Shown here: in pieces, positions 22,527 to 31,066 of the stretch
Layout: each line of letters begins with the position of its first letter
Position numbering within the stretch: position 1 is the first letter of the stretch
Virus record (IMG/VR): IMGVR_UViG_3300021513_000010
Location: 1 to 41,516 of that record
DNA length: 41,516 nt
From: a virus
Reading direction: 5' to 3' (one strand)
Notes under the pieces: generated by a model
Told to the model about the DNA's origin: nothing
Seen by the model: only the letters and a program-made list of their open reading frames with translations
The model's database searches: none
Program-made: the position numbers and the translations under genes

Positions 22527-22543
22527 GCCACAATATCCAAAAT

Positions 22544-22553
22544 CGTTATATAG
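22544..22553 (+). promoter_or_regulatory. TATA-box-like site for the capsid operon
   Basis: CGTTATATAG is centred about 30 bases before ATG 22578, and no strong GGAGG sequence is present, so the first capsid gene may be translated from a leaderless or very short leader mRNA. Confidence 0.55.
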
Positions 22554-22577
22554 GGGGTAACAAAAAATGATTGTATC

Positions 22578-23858
22578 ATGGAGCATAGTATCTCTCTCCG
22601 TGAACTCTACGAGCACCCTCTTGTCGCCGAGATAATCGAAGAGAACCGCAAGCTCCGTGAGTTATCCCAGAAGCCGGAGGTCAAGAACCTCAAGGAAGTG
22701 CCACTGCCCTACACGGTCAAGAACCACATCCTCATCAAGGAGGGTGTCCACAACGGTGTTTTCTATCCCGCGCAGATGTTGCGGTTCGCTGTTGACCAGC
22801 ACGAAGGCTTACAGGTCTTCCTCGACCATCAGGACACCAGGGGTCAGGCAGCGCTCACATGGATCGGTGCGATCCACAACCCGCGCTGGTCAGAGAAGGA
22901 CAAAGCGATCATTGGCGATATAGACATCGTAGACCCCAAGTACGCCATGGCAGTCGCCTACGGTGCGAAGTTCGGACTCTCCGCCACGGTCGATGTAGAC
23001 GTCCAGCAGCTTGACGGCAAAGAAGTCGCCTCGAACCCTATCTTCAAGTCGTACTCCATGGTCGTTGACCCCGCCGTCCGAGAAACTATGCTGAATGAGA
23101 ACCAGACACAGGGCTCAGAACCCGATTCTGACCCCACCCGAAAAATGACGCAACAGGAACTCGATTTTAAGGCCGATTTAGAGCCTGCACTTACGAAATT
23201 AGATGACGCGATCAGGCGCGCGTCCTCTATGCGAGATACCTCGCTCCTCACTACGCTGCAGCAGATCAAGGCGATCGTATCCAAGGTCTGTGGCAAGGAG
23301 TATCCCTATCCTTCGCCACCGCCCGCGGAAAAGCTCTCCGAGCTCGAAGCCAAGATTGCTGCACTGGAGCACATCATAGCATCCACACCCGTCTCTCAGC
23401 CCTCGTCTGAACCCTCAAGCGCACCTGCGGCAACACCGCAGGTCAACGAGCAGCTTGAGGCTGTACTGAAAGAAAATGAGAAGTTAAAGGAGCAGCTCAG
23501 CGCGTTTAAACGCGAAAAGCTCCGTGAGCGTGTGAACAGCATCCTGAACAAGGAGCTGGAGCTCGGTCTAACCTCCGCGTCGGAATCCGAAAACAGACGT
23601 GCCGAGTTAGAGAAGATGGACTCTTCGGCACTCGATGCCGTCGAATTCAATCTCGATCGCACAATCAAAATCCTCGAATCCAACGATGACAACTCCAAGC
23701 CCGCGGAGACCACGCCGAGTTCACCCAAGAAGCAGGAGCTATCAGCATCCGCTTCAGGCTCAGGCTCAGGCACACACCAGAACCTTTCGTCCGCGCGGCT
23801 GCTCAAGATGATGATTGACGAACAGAACAAGGCGTCAATGCCTTATGGAGGTGCATGA
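22578..23858 (+). CDS. Prohead maturation protease fused to scaffold
   Basis: A 426-residue protein immediately before the major capsid protein. Residues 40-180 contain the protease-like part: FYPAQMLRFAVDQHEGLQVF, then FLDHQD with a candidate His, WIGAIHNPRW, AYGAKFGLSATVDV and SYSMVVDPAV, as in HK97-type prohead proteases. Residues 190-426 are Ser/Glu/Lys-rich with coiled coil (LEAVLKENEKLKEQLSAFKR), the expected internal scaffold that is removed during maturation. The catalytic Ser cannot be fixed by eye. Confidence 0.8.
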   Translation: MEHSISLRELYEHPLVAEIIEENRKLRELSQKPEVKNLKEVPLPYTVKNHILIKEGVHNGVFYPAQMLRFAVDQHEGLQVFLDHQDTRGQAALTWIGAIHNPRWSEKDKAIIGDIDIVDPKYAMAVAYGAKFGLSATVDVDVQQLDGKEVASNPIFKSYSMVVDPAVRETMLNENQTQGSEPDSDPTRKMTQQELDFKADLEPALTKLDDAIRRASSMRDTSLLTTLQQIKAIVSKVCGKEYPYPSPPPAEKLSELEAKIAALEHIIASTPVSQPSSEPSSAPAATPQVNEQLEAVLKENEKLKEQLSAFKREKLRERVNSILNKELELGLTSASESENRRAELEKMDSSALDAVEFNLDRTIKILESNDDNSKPAETTPSSPKKQELSASASGSGSGTHQNLSSARLLKMMIDEQNKASMPYGGA

Positions 23859-23865
23859 AGAAAAA

Positions 23866-24834
23866 ATGCGATCCCTAAAAGAGCTACAGGCGGCTAATAT
23901 CACGGACACTTCTACAACGAACGCATCCAACTTCCAAGACACTTTCCTCGACCCCGAAATAGTCAAGTTTGCCGAAGCCCTCCGGTTCTTCCGTCAAGCG
24001 GTAGAGGAGAACGATGTCCTCACGAAGAGCCGTGACAAGACTCTGAGAGTTCCCAAGACCACATCCCACCTTTCGATCACCACAACGCACACCGAAGGTG
24101 CCGAGCGTACCTACACTGAGATGACCAATCTCGACACAGTGGACATCACACCGTCCTTCAAGCTCGGTGCGATCGCGATCTCAAAGGAGTTGGTTGATAC
24201 CACGCGAGTGGATCTCGTAGACACCGCGAAATACATGGTCGCCCAAGACATCGAAGAGGGCATCGAGAAGGCAATCACCGAAGCGATAGACACCAACGTC
24301 ACCACGAACGTCGTTTATGGTGGCGATGCCACCGACCCTTCCCAGCTCGAAACCGGCGATAAGATTACCGTCGATCTCGTTGCGGACGCAATCAAGCTCG
24401 TAAAGGACAACAACTACGTCCCCGCGCTGCTATTCATCAAGCCCGCGCAGGAGAACGTGTTCTATAAGAGCTCGCAATTCACGAACGCTGCGGAATACGG
24501 TTCAAACGAAGTAGTCCTCAATGGCGAAATCGGCAAGTATCTCGGTGTGAAGGTCATCACATCCACACTCACGCAGTCCTATGCCGCAAGTGCCCAGGAC
24601 AAGGGCATCTCAGGCGCCAACGGTGTTTGGGGCGCCGCAGGCACATCTTGTCAGCTCATAGGCTTCACTGCCGGCAAGAAGAAGCCAATCACACTCGCAT
24701 GGAAACAGAAGCCATCAGTCTCGTACGAATATCTGAAGCGCTACGCCACGCACTACATCTACTACGATGCTGCGTACGGAGTTGGAGTAATACAGGAGAA
24801 GGCTTGCTGCCTGATCAAGGTCACAGACGCTTGA
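23866..24834 (+). CDS. Major capsid protein, HK97 fold
   Basis: ATG 23866 is 12 bases after GGAGGTG (23847-23853). The 322-residue product has the order of HK97-fold capsid proteins: N-terminal arm, E-loop region with VPKTTSHLSITTTHTEGAER, A-domain helices (DIEEGIEKAITEAIDTNVTT) and a long beta/helix P-domain (PALLFIKPAQENVFYKSSQF, LGVKVITSTL). The position right after protease-scaffold supports the call. It should form the icosahedral shell. Confidence 0.88.
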   Translation: MRSLKELQAANITDTSTTNASNFQDTFLDPEIVKFAEALRFFRQAVEENDVLTKSRDKTLRVPKTTSHLSITTTHTEGAERTYTEMTNLDTVDITPSFKLGAIAISKELVDTTRVDLVDTAKYMVAQDIEEGIEKAITEAIDTNVTTNVVYGGDATDPSQLETGDKITVDLVADAIKLVKDNNYVPALLFIKPAQENVFYKSSQFTNAAEYGSNEVVLNGEIGKYLGVKVITSTLTQSYAASAQDKGISGANGVWGAAGTSCQLIGFTAGKKKPITLAWKQKPSVSYEYLKRYATHYIYYDAAYGVGVIQEKACCLIKVTDA

Positions 24835-24877
24835 TCTCAGCAAGCTCATCCTTCAACACAGGAGGATCAACGATAAA

Positions 24878-25261
24878 ATGACCGAATATGGGTTCAGAGA
24901 CAATAAGATCACCGCGCAGACCACAGGCATCGTCACCATCCCCATGAGCTTCGAGTCCGGTGAGCAGACCGCAACCAAAATCTATTTCCCTTTCAAAGCT
25001 CGTATAGACAAGATCAGGAGCATCGTCATGGCAGCGATCGCAGGCACAGATGACGGCACTATCACAGGCGCAAACGCAAACGGCAATTCCGCAAACGGCG
25101 TCGTAACAGTCGCCGCATCTTCCGCAGTAAACACCGAAGACTCCGCCACACCAACCTCAAACAACGTCGTCGAAGCCGGCTCGTACTACAAGCTCACTAC
25201 CGCGAAGTCCACAGCCGGTGGTAAAGTCCTCGTAACGCTCGAATTCACACGCATCGCATAG
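24878..25261 (+). CDS. Head decoration protein-like, 127 aa
   Basis: ATG 24878 follows ACAGGAGGATCAACG. The product is beta-rich (KIYFPFKARIDKIRSIVMAA, IAGTDDGTITGANANG, KVLVTLEFTRIA). Small proteins of this pattern following the capsid gene often decorate the shell or form head fibres. The Ala/Thr/Asn-rich centre has no Cys. Function inferred from position and composition. Confidence 0.62.
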   Translation: MTEYGFRDNKITAQTTGIVTIPMSFESGEQTATKIYFPFKARIDKIRSIVMAAIAGTDDGTITGANANGNSANGVVTVAASSAVNTEDSATPTSNNVVEAGSYYKLTTAKSTAGGKVLVTLEFTRIA

Positions 25262-25267
25262 AGAGAT

Positions 25268-25468
25268 ATGACCCCAGACCTCCCCGCACTCATCTCGACG
25301 CTCGGCTTCCCCATAGCCGTCACGTGCTACCTACTCTGGGAACGCCAGAACATCTCCCGCAAGCTCGAACGAGCGATCCGAGAAGACTTAGTCAGCGCGA
25401 TCCACGAGCTCCGTGAGCAGATAATGGTCTTCTCCGAGCGCTGTAACGGAGGGCGAAGGAGAGAATAA
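25268..25468 (+). CDS. Holin-like or YvrJ-like small membrane protein, 66 aa
   Basis: Residues 5-24 (LPALISTLGFPIAVTCYLLW) form one membrane segment, followed by an amphipathic charged helix (ERAIREDLVSAIHELREQIM). This is the layout of YvrJ/BhlA-type phage membrane peptides, some of which act as holins. It lies within the head gene cluster rather than in the minus-strand lysis unit, so its role is open. Confidence 0.6.
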   Translation: MTPDLPALISTLGFPIAVTCYLLWERQNISRKLERAIREDLVSAIHELREQIMVFSERCNGGRRRE

Positions 25469-25471
25469 AAG

Positions 25472-25630
25472 ATGGCTGTCACAGTTGATGCAACTGCCGA
25501 TCCTTACATCCATGCCTATGGCACGACCGCTGAGGTGTTAGGTCATCTCAAAGATCAGAACGTCGCCGCAAGTGATATTATCGCCATCTGGTATAACGGC
25601 ACAAATACCAGCGCAGTCTATCGGAGATAA
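25472..25630 (+). CDS. Small hypothetical protein, 52 aa
   Basis: ATG 25472 follows AAGGAGAG; TAA 25628-25630. The product (MAVTVDATADPYIHAYGTTA, ending IIAIWYNGTNTSAVYRR) recalls short beta-hairpin proteins found next to phage head genes, but no family is recognised. It is the last gene before a 290-base gap. Confidence 0.5.
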   Translation: MAVTVDATADPYIHAYGTTAEVLGHLKDQNVAASDIIAIWYNGTNTSAVYRR

Positions 25631-25920
25631 TTCATGTCCAACATGGATCCACAGCACCAGTTAGATGCGCCAAAAGACGGAGGAAAGTCGGCTTGTTAGG
25701 AACTCGAACCATCTATTTAATTTCATTGCAACTAACCGGAAGGCTTTTATAGTCATGTACCTTTCTTATACCGTGGGCATATACATCCCCTCGATCGGAG
25801 CATCATTGCCTTCCTCCGATGTTGCTCCGCCCCCGCCTTTTCTCTCCCGGCCCGTTGCTTCGCTCGCCCACTCCTCCATCTTTGCCTGGATTTGAGGGGG
25901 GTTGCAGAAGGAGGGAGGTA
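25631..25920. other. Intergenic region with TATA-like sites
   Basis: Two TATA-like stretches occur (CTATTTAATTT near 25714 and CTTTTATAGT near 25743). CGGAGCATC (25796-25804) can pair imperfectly with GATGTTGCTCCG near 25818. The C/T-rich 25825-25880 is followed by GGAGGGAGGT. A 17-codon frame at 25634 has no strong support. Confidence 0.45.
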
Positions 25921-25956
25921 ATGCACACACACATACGCAGGCGTGTATACACATGA
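25921..25956 (+). CDS. Possible 11-residue leader peptide
   Basis: GGAGGGAGGTA directly precedes ATG 25921, and the frame MHTHIRRRVYT ends at TGA 25954-25956, overlapping the next ATG (25953) as ATGA. The real gene lacks its own ribosome binding site, so translation probably reaches it by coupling from this short frame. Confidence 0.45.
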   Translation: MHTHIRRRVYT

Positions 25957-26711
25957 CCGAAAAGAGCACCAAGTTCTTGGTTTTGCGGCCCGAATACCCG
26001 CATGCAGCGGCTGTCAATACCCGATTCAGCATCCGCAAGGGCGAAGTCCTCGAATGTCCCGAAGATTATGTCCCGTCCTCTTCTTTCCTCGTCTTCGAGT
26101 CCCGTGCAGCCGCTGAGAAGTTCGTACGTTCTCACGCTTCGATTTTCTCTTCCTGCCTGCCAGCAGCAGCCAAGCCAGCCTCCACATCTGCGGCGGAAGA
26201 GCGTTCATCTCTCCCACGAAAAAGAGGTCGTTCACCTCCGCCTCTTCACCCGCTCTTCCGCCGCGTGTCTTCTATCAGCGGCGAAGTCGTATGGCAGCTA
26301 TTCAAACGCGATATCCACGTGTTCCTATCGCAGCACGAGTCCGATATCCTGCCCGATCTGCTCAGGCTGAACATCCACAAGAATACTGCGATCAGGCTAC
26401 TCGAACACGAAGAGCAGCACTCCCGCAGACCCGCAGTTATTGAGGCACTCAAGGCCATCATCGCCGGTGAGAAGCCGCGCTTCGCGCCGGACGTCGAAGC
26501 TGAAGACGAAGACGAAGACGAAACCAAAGAAGCCGAAGCCGAGTCCGAAGAAACCGCCGATGCCGCTGAAGACCGCTCTGCATCACAACCAGAACGTGAG
26601 TCCGAGTCGTATTTCAAATCTGAGGAGGAGGATAACAACGAGCCAGAGCCCAAACCTTCAGGCGTGACAACTTCTCAATCACCAGCTATGCAACGACTGC
26701 TGCAACCTTAG
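25953..26711 (+). CDS. Hypothetical virion-region protein with acidic tail, 252 aa
   Basis: ATG 25953 is coupled to a short upstream frame. Residues 1-60 (KFLVLRPEYPHAAAVNTRFS ... EDYVPSSSFLVFESRAAAEK) form a small beta/alpha domain, then a basic Pro/Ser stretch, a helical part (DILPDLLRLNIHKNTAIRLL) and a long acidic tail (AEDEDEDETKEAEAESEE). It lies between the capsid and connector genes, so a head-associated or DNA-mimicking tail role is possible. No family was recognised. Confidence 0.6.
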   Translation: MTEKSTKFLVLRPEYPHAAAVNTRFSIRKGEVLECPEDYVPSSSFLVFESRAAAEKFVRSHASIFSSCLPAAAKPASTSAAEERSSLPRKRGRSPPPLHPLFRRVSSISGEVVWQLFKRDIHVFLSQHESDILPDLLRLNIHKNTAIRLLEHEEQHSRRPAVIEALKAIIAGEKPRFAPDVEAEDEDEDETKEAEAESEETADAAEDRSASQPERESESYFKSEEEDNNEPEPKPSGVTTSQSPAMQRLLQP

Positions 26712-26722
26712 AACCGAATAGA

Positions 26723-26735
26723 AAACTTTATTTTT
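26723..26735 (+). promoter_or_regulatory. TATA-box-like site before connector genes
   Basis: AAACTTTATTTTT is centred about 35 bases before ATG 26764, which has no ribosome binding site; TTATACTTTT at 26739 is an alternative 22 bases upstream. A short-leader transcript is likely. Confidence 0.45.
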
Positions 26736-26763
26736 CTCTTATACTTTTCTCTTTATTGTCATC

Positions 26764-27369
26764 ATGTCATACGCATCGCTCTCCAAGCTGCGGCTGCTCA
26801 CGCATTTCTCAACCGCGGAAATATCCGATGCTGATGTCTCTTCTCTTATCCCCGAAGCCGATCGTGCCATACTCCGGCTCGCGACTATCGAGGTCTACGA
26901 CGAAAAACTCGATGGCGATATTGACGGTACGAACACTATCTTCACGACCAAACACAAGCCGATCGCCGATACCGACTTCGATTCAGATGTAGATGCCGAT
27001 GACGTCACCGTCTATCTCGTTGATTACGATAGCGAGATGAACGAGGTGCACTCACAGACAACGGTATCTTCAGTGAATGCACGTGATGGCATCATTACTT
27101 TAGCCTCCGCACCCACAACGACCGACGTCCGTGTGGGCGTCTTCGCAGACTACCGCTACTACAAAATGCCCGTTGATTATGACGTGCTCAAACTCGCCGC
27201 TAACTATTATCTCGCGCATCTCTGTGAGATGAAAATCAGGACTGAGCGTGCACTCAATTTCACTTTACCCAAGCCACGTGATCTGCCTTCGTTCTCCGCA
27301 CGTTCACGATGGCTCGACCTCGCGCTGGCATCCCTACCTTTCGCCAAGCCGACCCTCATAGGAGTGTGA
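26764..27369 (+). CDS. Head-tail connector-like protein, 201 aa
   Basis: The protein has an N-terminal helical part (LRLLTHFSTAEISDADVSSL, IPEADRAILRLA) typical of gp6-like connectors, then a beta insertion with DGTNTIFTTKHKPIADTDFD and DDVTVYLVDYD, seen in archaeal and bacterial virus structural proteins, then C-terminal helices. The order capsid, decoration, connector is standard. It probably binds the portal ring to complete the head. Confidence 0.7.
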   Translation: MSYASLSKLRLLTHFSTAEISDADVSSLIPEADRAILRLATIEVYDEKLDGDIDGTNTIFTTKHKPIADTDFDSDVDADDVTVYLVDYDSEMNEVHSQTTVSSVNARDGIITLASAPTTTDVRVGVFADYRYYKMPVDYDVLKLAANYYLAHLCEMKIRTERALNFTLPKPRDLPSFSARSRWLDLALASLPFAKPTLIGV

Positions 27370-27376
27370 TTAGCTC

Positions 27377-27736
27377 ATGACTGTAACGTACACCACCGCC
27401 GCAATTGTGAAGAAGCGTGTGAAGAGCATCTCCACTTCGCTCTCCGATACCGATATAGAGGAGAACATCCTTCAGGCTGAGTCTATCATTGATGCTATCA
27501 TGAAGCGTACCGCACGCGGCACGTCGCCCGACTTCACCTTCGATCCCGATAAGCACGGCATCATTCGCGACTGCGCTACCAACTACGCTGCCTATCTCTG
27601 CATCACTTATGACCCTTCGGAGTTCGCCTCTATGGAGACCGCGGAGATGGTTGCCAACCTCTTATGGAACGCTATCCAAAATGAGCTCACCATGCTCACC
27701 GATGCACGCTTCGTTGAATATCTCGCATCTTTATAA
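27377..27736 (+). CDS. Head-tail adaptor-like protein, 119 aa
   Basis: Starts seven bases after the connector stop. TYTTAAIVKKRVKSISTSLS, then DTDIEENILQAESIIDAIMK and the C-terminal helices fit small all-helical adaptor proteins of tailed viruses. It probably stacks under the portal with the preceding protein. Confidence 0.68.
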   Translation: MTVTYTTAAIVKKRVKSISTSLSDTDIEENILQAESIIDAIMKRTARGTSPDFTFDPDKHGIIRDCATNYAAYLCITYDPSEFASMETAEMVANLLWNAIQNELTMLTDARFVEYLASL

Positions 27737-27738
27737 CC

Positions 27739-29037
27739 ATGGATCAAAACCTCTTTCCGCTCCGGAAGCTCGTATGGCGGCAGTTCTTCCATCAGTACAC
27801 CACACCACGCGAGTGGAAAAAGGGTGCTCGTGATATCCCCTTCGGGCTCGGTGCGAAGACCCTTTATGTTGATGGAGATAACGGCAACGACCACAATGAT
27901 GGGCTCTCCTGGAAGACCGCGTTCAAAACTATCCAGCACGCGATTGACGAGGCTGATAGCTGGACTACCATTTTCATCAGATCCGCAACTTACCAAGAAA
28001 ATGTTTCTGTTCCGTCTGACAAGTCTTCTATTTCGCTAATTGGTGAGTCTTGGAAAGGTGTCATTATAGATGGTGGAGATGCAGCTTCATCAGCGCTTAC
28101 TCTCACTTCGTCGTTTAATATCCTTGATAACTTGTATTTCAAATCCTCCCGTCCATTCATTGCCGCCTGCTCGATCGACGGTGATAAGAATATCATCAAG
28201 AACTGCTTCTTCGAGAATTCTGCAACTAATTCCTCCTTTGATTTCAGATTGAATGGTAACGACAATCTCGTTACTAAATGTGAAACTTCAGGTGACGCTA
28301 CTAATGCCTGTTTTACGTTATTTGGGAAGCGCAATGAGATTTCATATTCACGCATCTATGCAGCCAGTGCAGAACGAGCTATTCTTCTCAATGATGGTGT
28401 TGATGAATCGCTCATTCATGACTGCTTTCTTATGAATGCCTCTCTATACGGCATTTCTTGCTCCGTGAACACCAACCATAATTTCTGCTTCCATAATAAT
28501 TTCATTCTCAATGCTACCCATATACGTGACGGTGGTTCTAATAACCTCTTCGTTGAGAATTATTATGATAATCACTCCAACCAGGACAACGGCTTCGGCA
28601 TCGCTACCGAACCATTCACGTTCTCATCAGGCTCCGATCCTCGCCCGGTTATCACACGCAATGGCTGGCTCGCACTTGGACTCGGCACTGACACTATCAT
28701 CTCTTCCGCTGTAGCAGGTACGTATTCACATCCCGATGATACCAGCGAGCATGATGTCCTTGAATTCAGTGCAGCTCTACAAGACATCTCACTTGCACTC
28801 GACCTATCCGCTCTCACACAGCCCGTTGAAATACGTGAATACGAGAAGATTGACGGCACTAACTATCGTCAAGTCTCTTTTAAGTCTTTCCCACAAGATT
28901 TCGATTTCGATACCGATACCGTTCTTATTTATATTCAACAAAGGAATAAAGACTATAAAGTCACGCTAAAATCGACTACCGCCGAAGAGGCATCCAAGAG
29001 CATACCTTATGTCTATCGCTTATCTTCTAAGGAATAA
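27739..29037 (+). CDS. Tailspike-like right-handed beta-helix protein, 432 aa
   Basis: A short head-binding start is followed by KTLYVDGDNGNDHNDGLSWK, the hallmark opening of pectate-lyase-like beta-helix proteins, then many short strands with Asn ladders (NIIKNCFFENSATNSSFDF, NHNFCFHNNFILNATHIRDG). Residues 300-432 are a non-helix C-terminal domain. Such proteins bind or trim host surface polysaccharide. It begins two bases after the adaptor gene, in the place of tail genes. Confidence 0.78.
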   Translation: MDQNLFPLRKLVWRQFFHQYTTPREWKKGARDIPFGLGAKTLYVDGDNGNDHNDGLSWKTAFKTIQHAIDEADSWTTIFIRSATYQENVSVPSDKSSISLIGESWKGVIIDGGDAASSALTLTSSFNILDNLYFKSSRPFIAACSIDGDKNIIKNCFFENSATNSSFDFRLNGNDNLVTKCETSGDATNACFTLFGKRNEISYSRIYAASAERAILLNDGVDESLIHDCFLMNASLYGISCSVNTNHNFCFHNNFILNATHIRDGGSNNLFVENYYDNHSNQDNGFGIATEPFTFSSGSDPRPVITRNGWLALGLGTDTIISSAVAGTYSHPDDTSEHDVLEFSAALQDISLALDLSALTQPVEIREYEKIDGTNYRQVSFKSFPQDFDFDTDTVLIYIQQRNKDYKVTLKSTTAEEASKSIPYVYRLSSKE

Positions 29038-29055
29038 TGTAGGAGATGATTGACT

Positions 29056-30288
29056 ATGCCTATCATCAACTGCACTGAACATAAGCTGCTTTTCCAATAT
29101 TCGATCGATGAGCTCGCTTCACTTTTCGATACTGCTGATCCATCTGTTCTCGCAAGTTACGTTAACCAAGGTGACTATGTTGGGCTCACTGTTAGCGCAC
29201 TTGCAGAGATATTTGACTCTTCCTCCTTTTCTGCGGCTTCAGCCGCAGCTACGCTCGATGATAATAACCTCACTGCTACCAGAGCTGCTACGATACTCGA
29301 TGATGATAATCTCTCAGTTGATAGAGCAGCTTCGATCTTCGATGAAGACAATCTCACAGCCGCGAAAGCTGCCTCGATCATTAGCGATTCTGCGATCTCC
29401 GCTTCTAAAGTCCATTCCATCTTAGAAAACTCAAATCTATCAGGTACGAAATGCCAAGCTATTACTGATCATCCGAATCGCACTCGTTTCTTCCATTTCT
29501 GGATCACCAATGGTGTTGGCGACCTCAGCACCGCACGGCAAGGGCTCGCAGGCTGCGGCTCGCAATCCGCTGGGCTTGCATTTGGTGGTGATACCGGTAG
29601 CCTCTCAGCCTTAACTGAGGAATATGACGGCTCTTCTTGGTCTTCTGGCGGTAATCTCAACACCGCTCGTAAGAAGCTTGCGGGTTGTGGCTCGCAAACC
29701 GCTGGGCTATCCTTCGGTGGCAATGATGGCTCTGTATCTAATGTCACTGAAGAGTATGATGGCTCTTCTTGGTCTTCCGGTGGAAGCCTTAACACTGCAC
29801 GTGAATTACTCGCAGGTTGCGGCACTCAATCCGCCGGGCTTTCTTTCGGTGGCTATGCCAGCTCTTGGTTAGCCACAACTGAGGAATATGATGGCTCTTC
29901 TTGGTCTTCTGGCGGTAATCTCAATTCCGCTCGGTTCGGACTTGCAGGTTGCGGCTCGCAATCCGCTGGCTTGTCCTTCGGCGGCTATGATGGCAACTTC
30001 TCTTCTGTTACCGAAGAGTATGATGGCTCAGCGTGGTCTACTGCCGGCAGCCTCAATTCAGGTCGCATGGGACTCGCCGGTTGTGGCACTCAATCCGCCG
30101 GGCTATCTTCCGGCGGCTATGATGGCAGCCCAATGGCCACCACAGAGGAATATGATGGCTCTTCTTGGTCTTCTGGCGGAAGCCTCAATACCGCTCGATA
30201 TGCTCATGGTGGATGTGGTTCACAATCTGCCGGGCTCGCATTTGGTGGATCCGGCAGCAATCTGGCCTCTTCTGAAGAATACATCTAA
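29056..30288 (+). CDS. Kelch-like repeat receptor-binding protein, 410 aa
   Basis: ATG 29056 follows TAGGAGATG. Residues 55-130 hold about five 19-residue repeats of the type AASIFDEDNLTAAKA. Residues 155-410 hold six Kelch-like repeats of about 43 residues: LNTAR..LAGCGSQSAGLSFGG...TEEYDGSSWSSGG. Six blades would form a beta-propeller. Short near-identical DNA repeats could allow blade gain or loss. It is probably the distal adhesin together with the beta-helix protein. Confidence 0.75.
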   Translation: MPIINCTEHKLLFQYSIDELASLFDTADPSVLASYVNQGDYVGLTVSALAEIFDSSSFSAASAAATLDDNNLTATRAATILDDDNLSVDRAASIFDEDNLTAAKAASIISDSAISASKVHSILENSNLSGTKCQAITDHPNRTRFFHFWITNGVGDLSTARQGLAGCGSQSAGLAFGGDTGSLSALTEEYDGSSWSSGGNLNTARKKLAGCGSQTAGLSFGGNDGSVSNVTEEYDGSSWSSGGSLNTARELLAGCGTQSAGLSFGGYASSWLATTEEYDGSSWSSGGNLNSARFGLAGCGSQSAGLSFGGYDGNFSSVTEEYDGSAWSTAGSLNSGRMGLAGCGTQSAGLSSGGYDGSPMATTEEYDGSSWSSGGSLNTARYAHGGCGSQSAGLAFGGSGSNLASSEEYI

Positions 30289-30296
30289 CAGCTCTC

Positions 30297-31013
30297 ATGA
30301 AAGAAATAGTGAAACAACTCCAAAACATCGAGAAGCTTTCCTTTGAACTCCAACCACTACGGGACATTCCTATTCTCGATAATGCCCAAATCGCGAATCT
30401 ATCCAAAATCTCGCAAGAGCTCTCTACTGCATTCAAGACTTCGCAACTCGGTAGACCGAAATACCTCATGCGAGTCTCAGTCTTAAAGGATATGAAATTC
30501 CCGACGCCTGATGCTAAGTTCTGGCAGGCTATATTAGAACGCAACATACAATTCCAGAATCTGCTCTTCGATGCGCTCGACTTCCAAGAGAAGCTTGCGG
30601 ACTTAGAAGCGCTTGAGGCAGATATTGAAGAGCTCGATGCTATGCCTGCATCTTCTTCTCACGCTGAACGCAAGTTCCGTGCACAGCGTATGAAACTCGA
30701 TGTACAACGTAGGCGGATGCTTCTCCAATTGCTACTCCTGAAGAAGCAGGCGCGAGAACGCTATCGCGAGATAATGGCATGGACGGACATCATCAAGGAG
30801 CTCCAACCGCAGCTCAAATATCCGCCGGATGACCCTGAAGCGCATATGCCCGAATCGTTTCTTCTGCGCTTCGCGCATCAGAGAAAGATAATTGATCAAA
30901 TCGGTGCGGCTGATATGGACGGCGCACTCAACATCTTCGCGCTCGGTCAGTCCGCGGCGCGATATTGGAAACAGCTCAACAAGCAGCAGAAGTCCGACCA
31001 AAAAGTGATATGA
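30297..31013 (+). CDS. Hypothetical helical protein, 238 aa
   Basis: Starts nine bases after the Kelch-like gene. The product is almost entirely helical (QLQNIEKLSFELQPLRDIPI, ALEADIEELDAMPASSS, KLDVQRRRMLLQLLLLKKQA). It is too short for a tape measure of a long tail. Position at the end of the structural operon suggests a virion or assembly protein; the family is not recognised. Confidence 0.6.
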   Translation: MKEIVKQLQNIEKLSFELQPLRDIPILDNAQIANLSKISQELSTAFKTSQLGRPKYLMRVSVLKDMKFPTPDAKFWQAILERNIQFQNLLFDALDFQEKLADLEALEADIEELDAMPASSSHAERKFRAQRMKLDVQRRRMLLQLLLLKKQARERYREIMAWTDIIKELQPQLKYPPDDPEAHMPESFLLRFAHQRKIIDQIGAADMDGALNIFALGQSAARYWKQLNKQQKSDQKVI

Positions 31014-31031
31014 TTCTTCTTACTACCGCAA

Positions 31032-31040
31032 CATATTTAA
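31032..31040 (+). promoter_or_regulatory. TATA-box-like site before the AbrB-like gene
   Basis: CATATTTAA is centred 31 bases before ATG 31067 and there is no ribosome binding site, so a leaderless or near-leaderless transcript is probable. Confidence 0.55.
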
Positions 31041-31066
31041 TCTGTTGATTCTTACTTATCCTCGTT

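Noticed and set aside
25634-25687. 17-codon frame after the small head gene
   Set aside because: No convincing ribosome binding site or sequence signature.
29056-30288. Diversity-generating retroelement target
   Set aside because: No reverse transcriptase, template repeat or accessory gene in the window.
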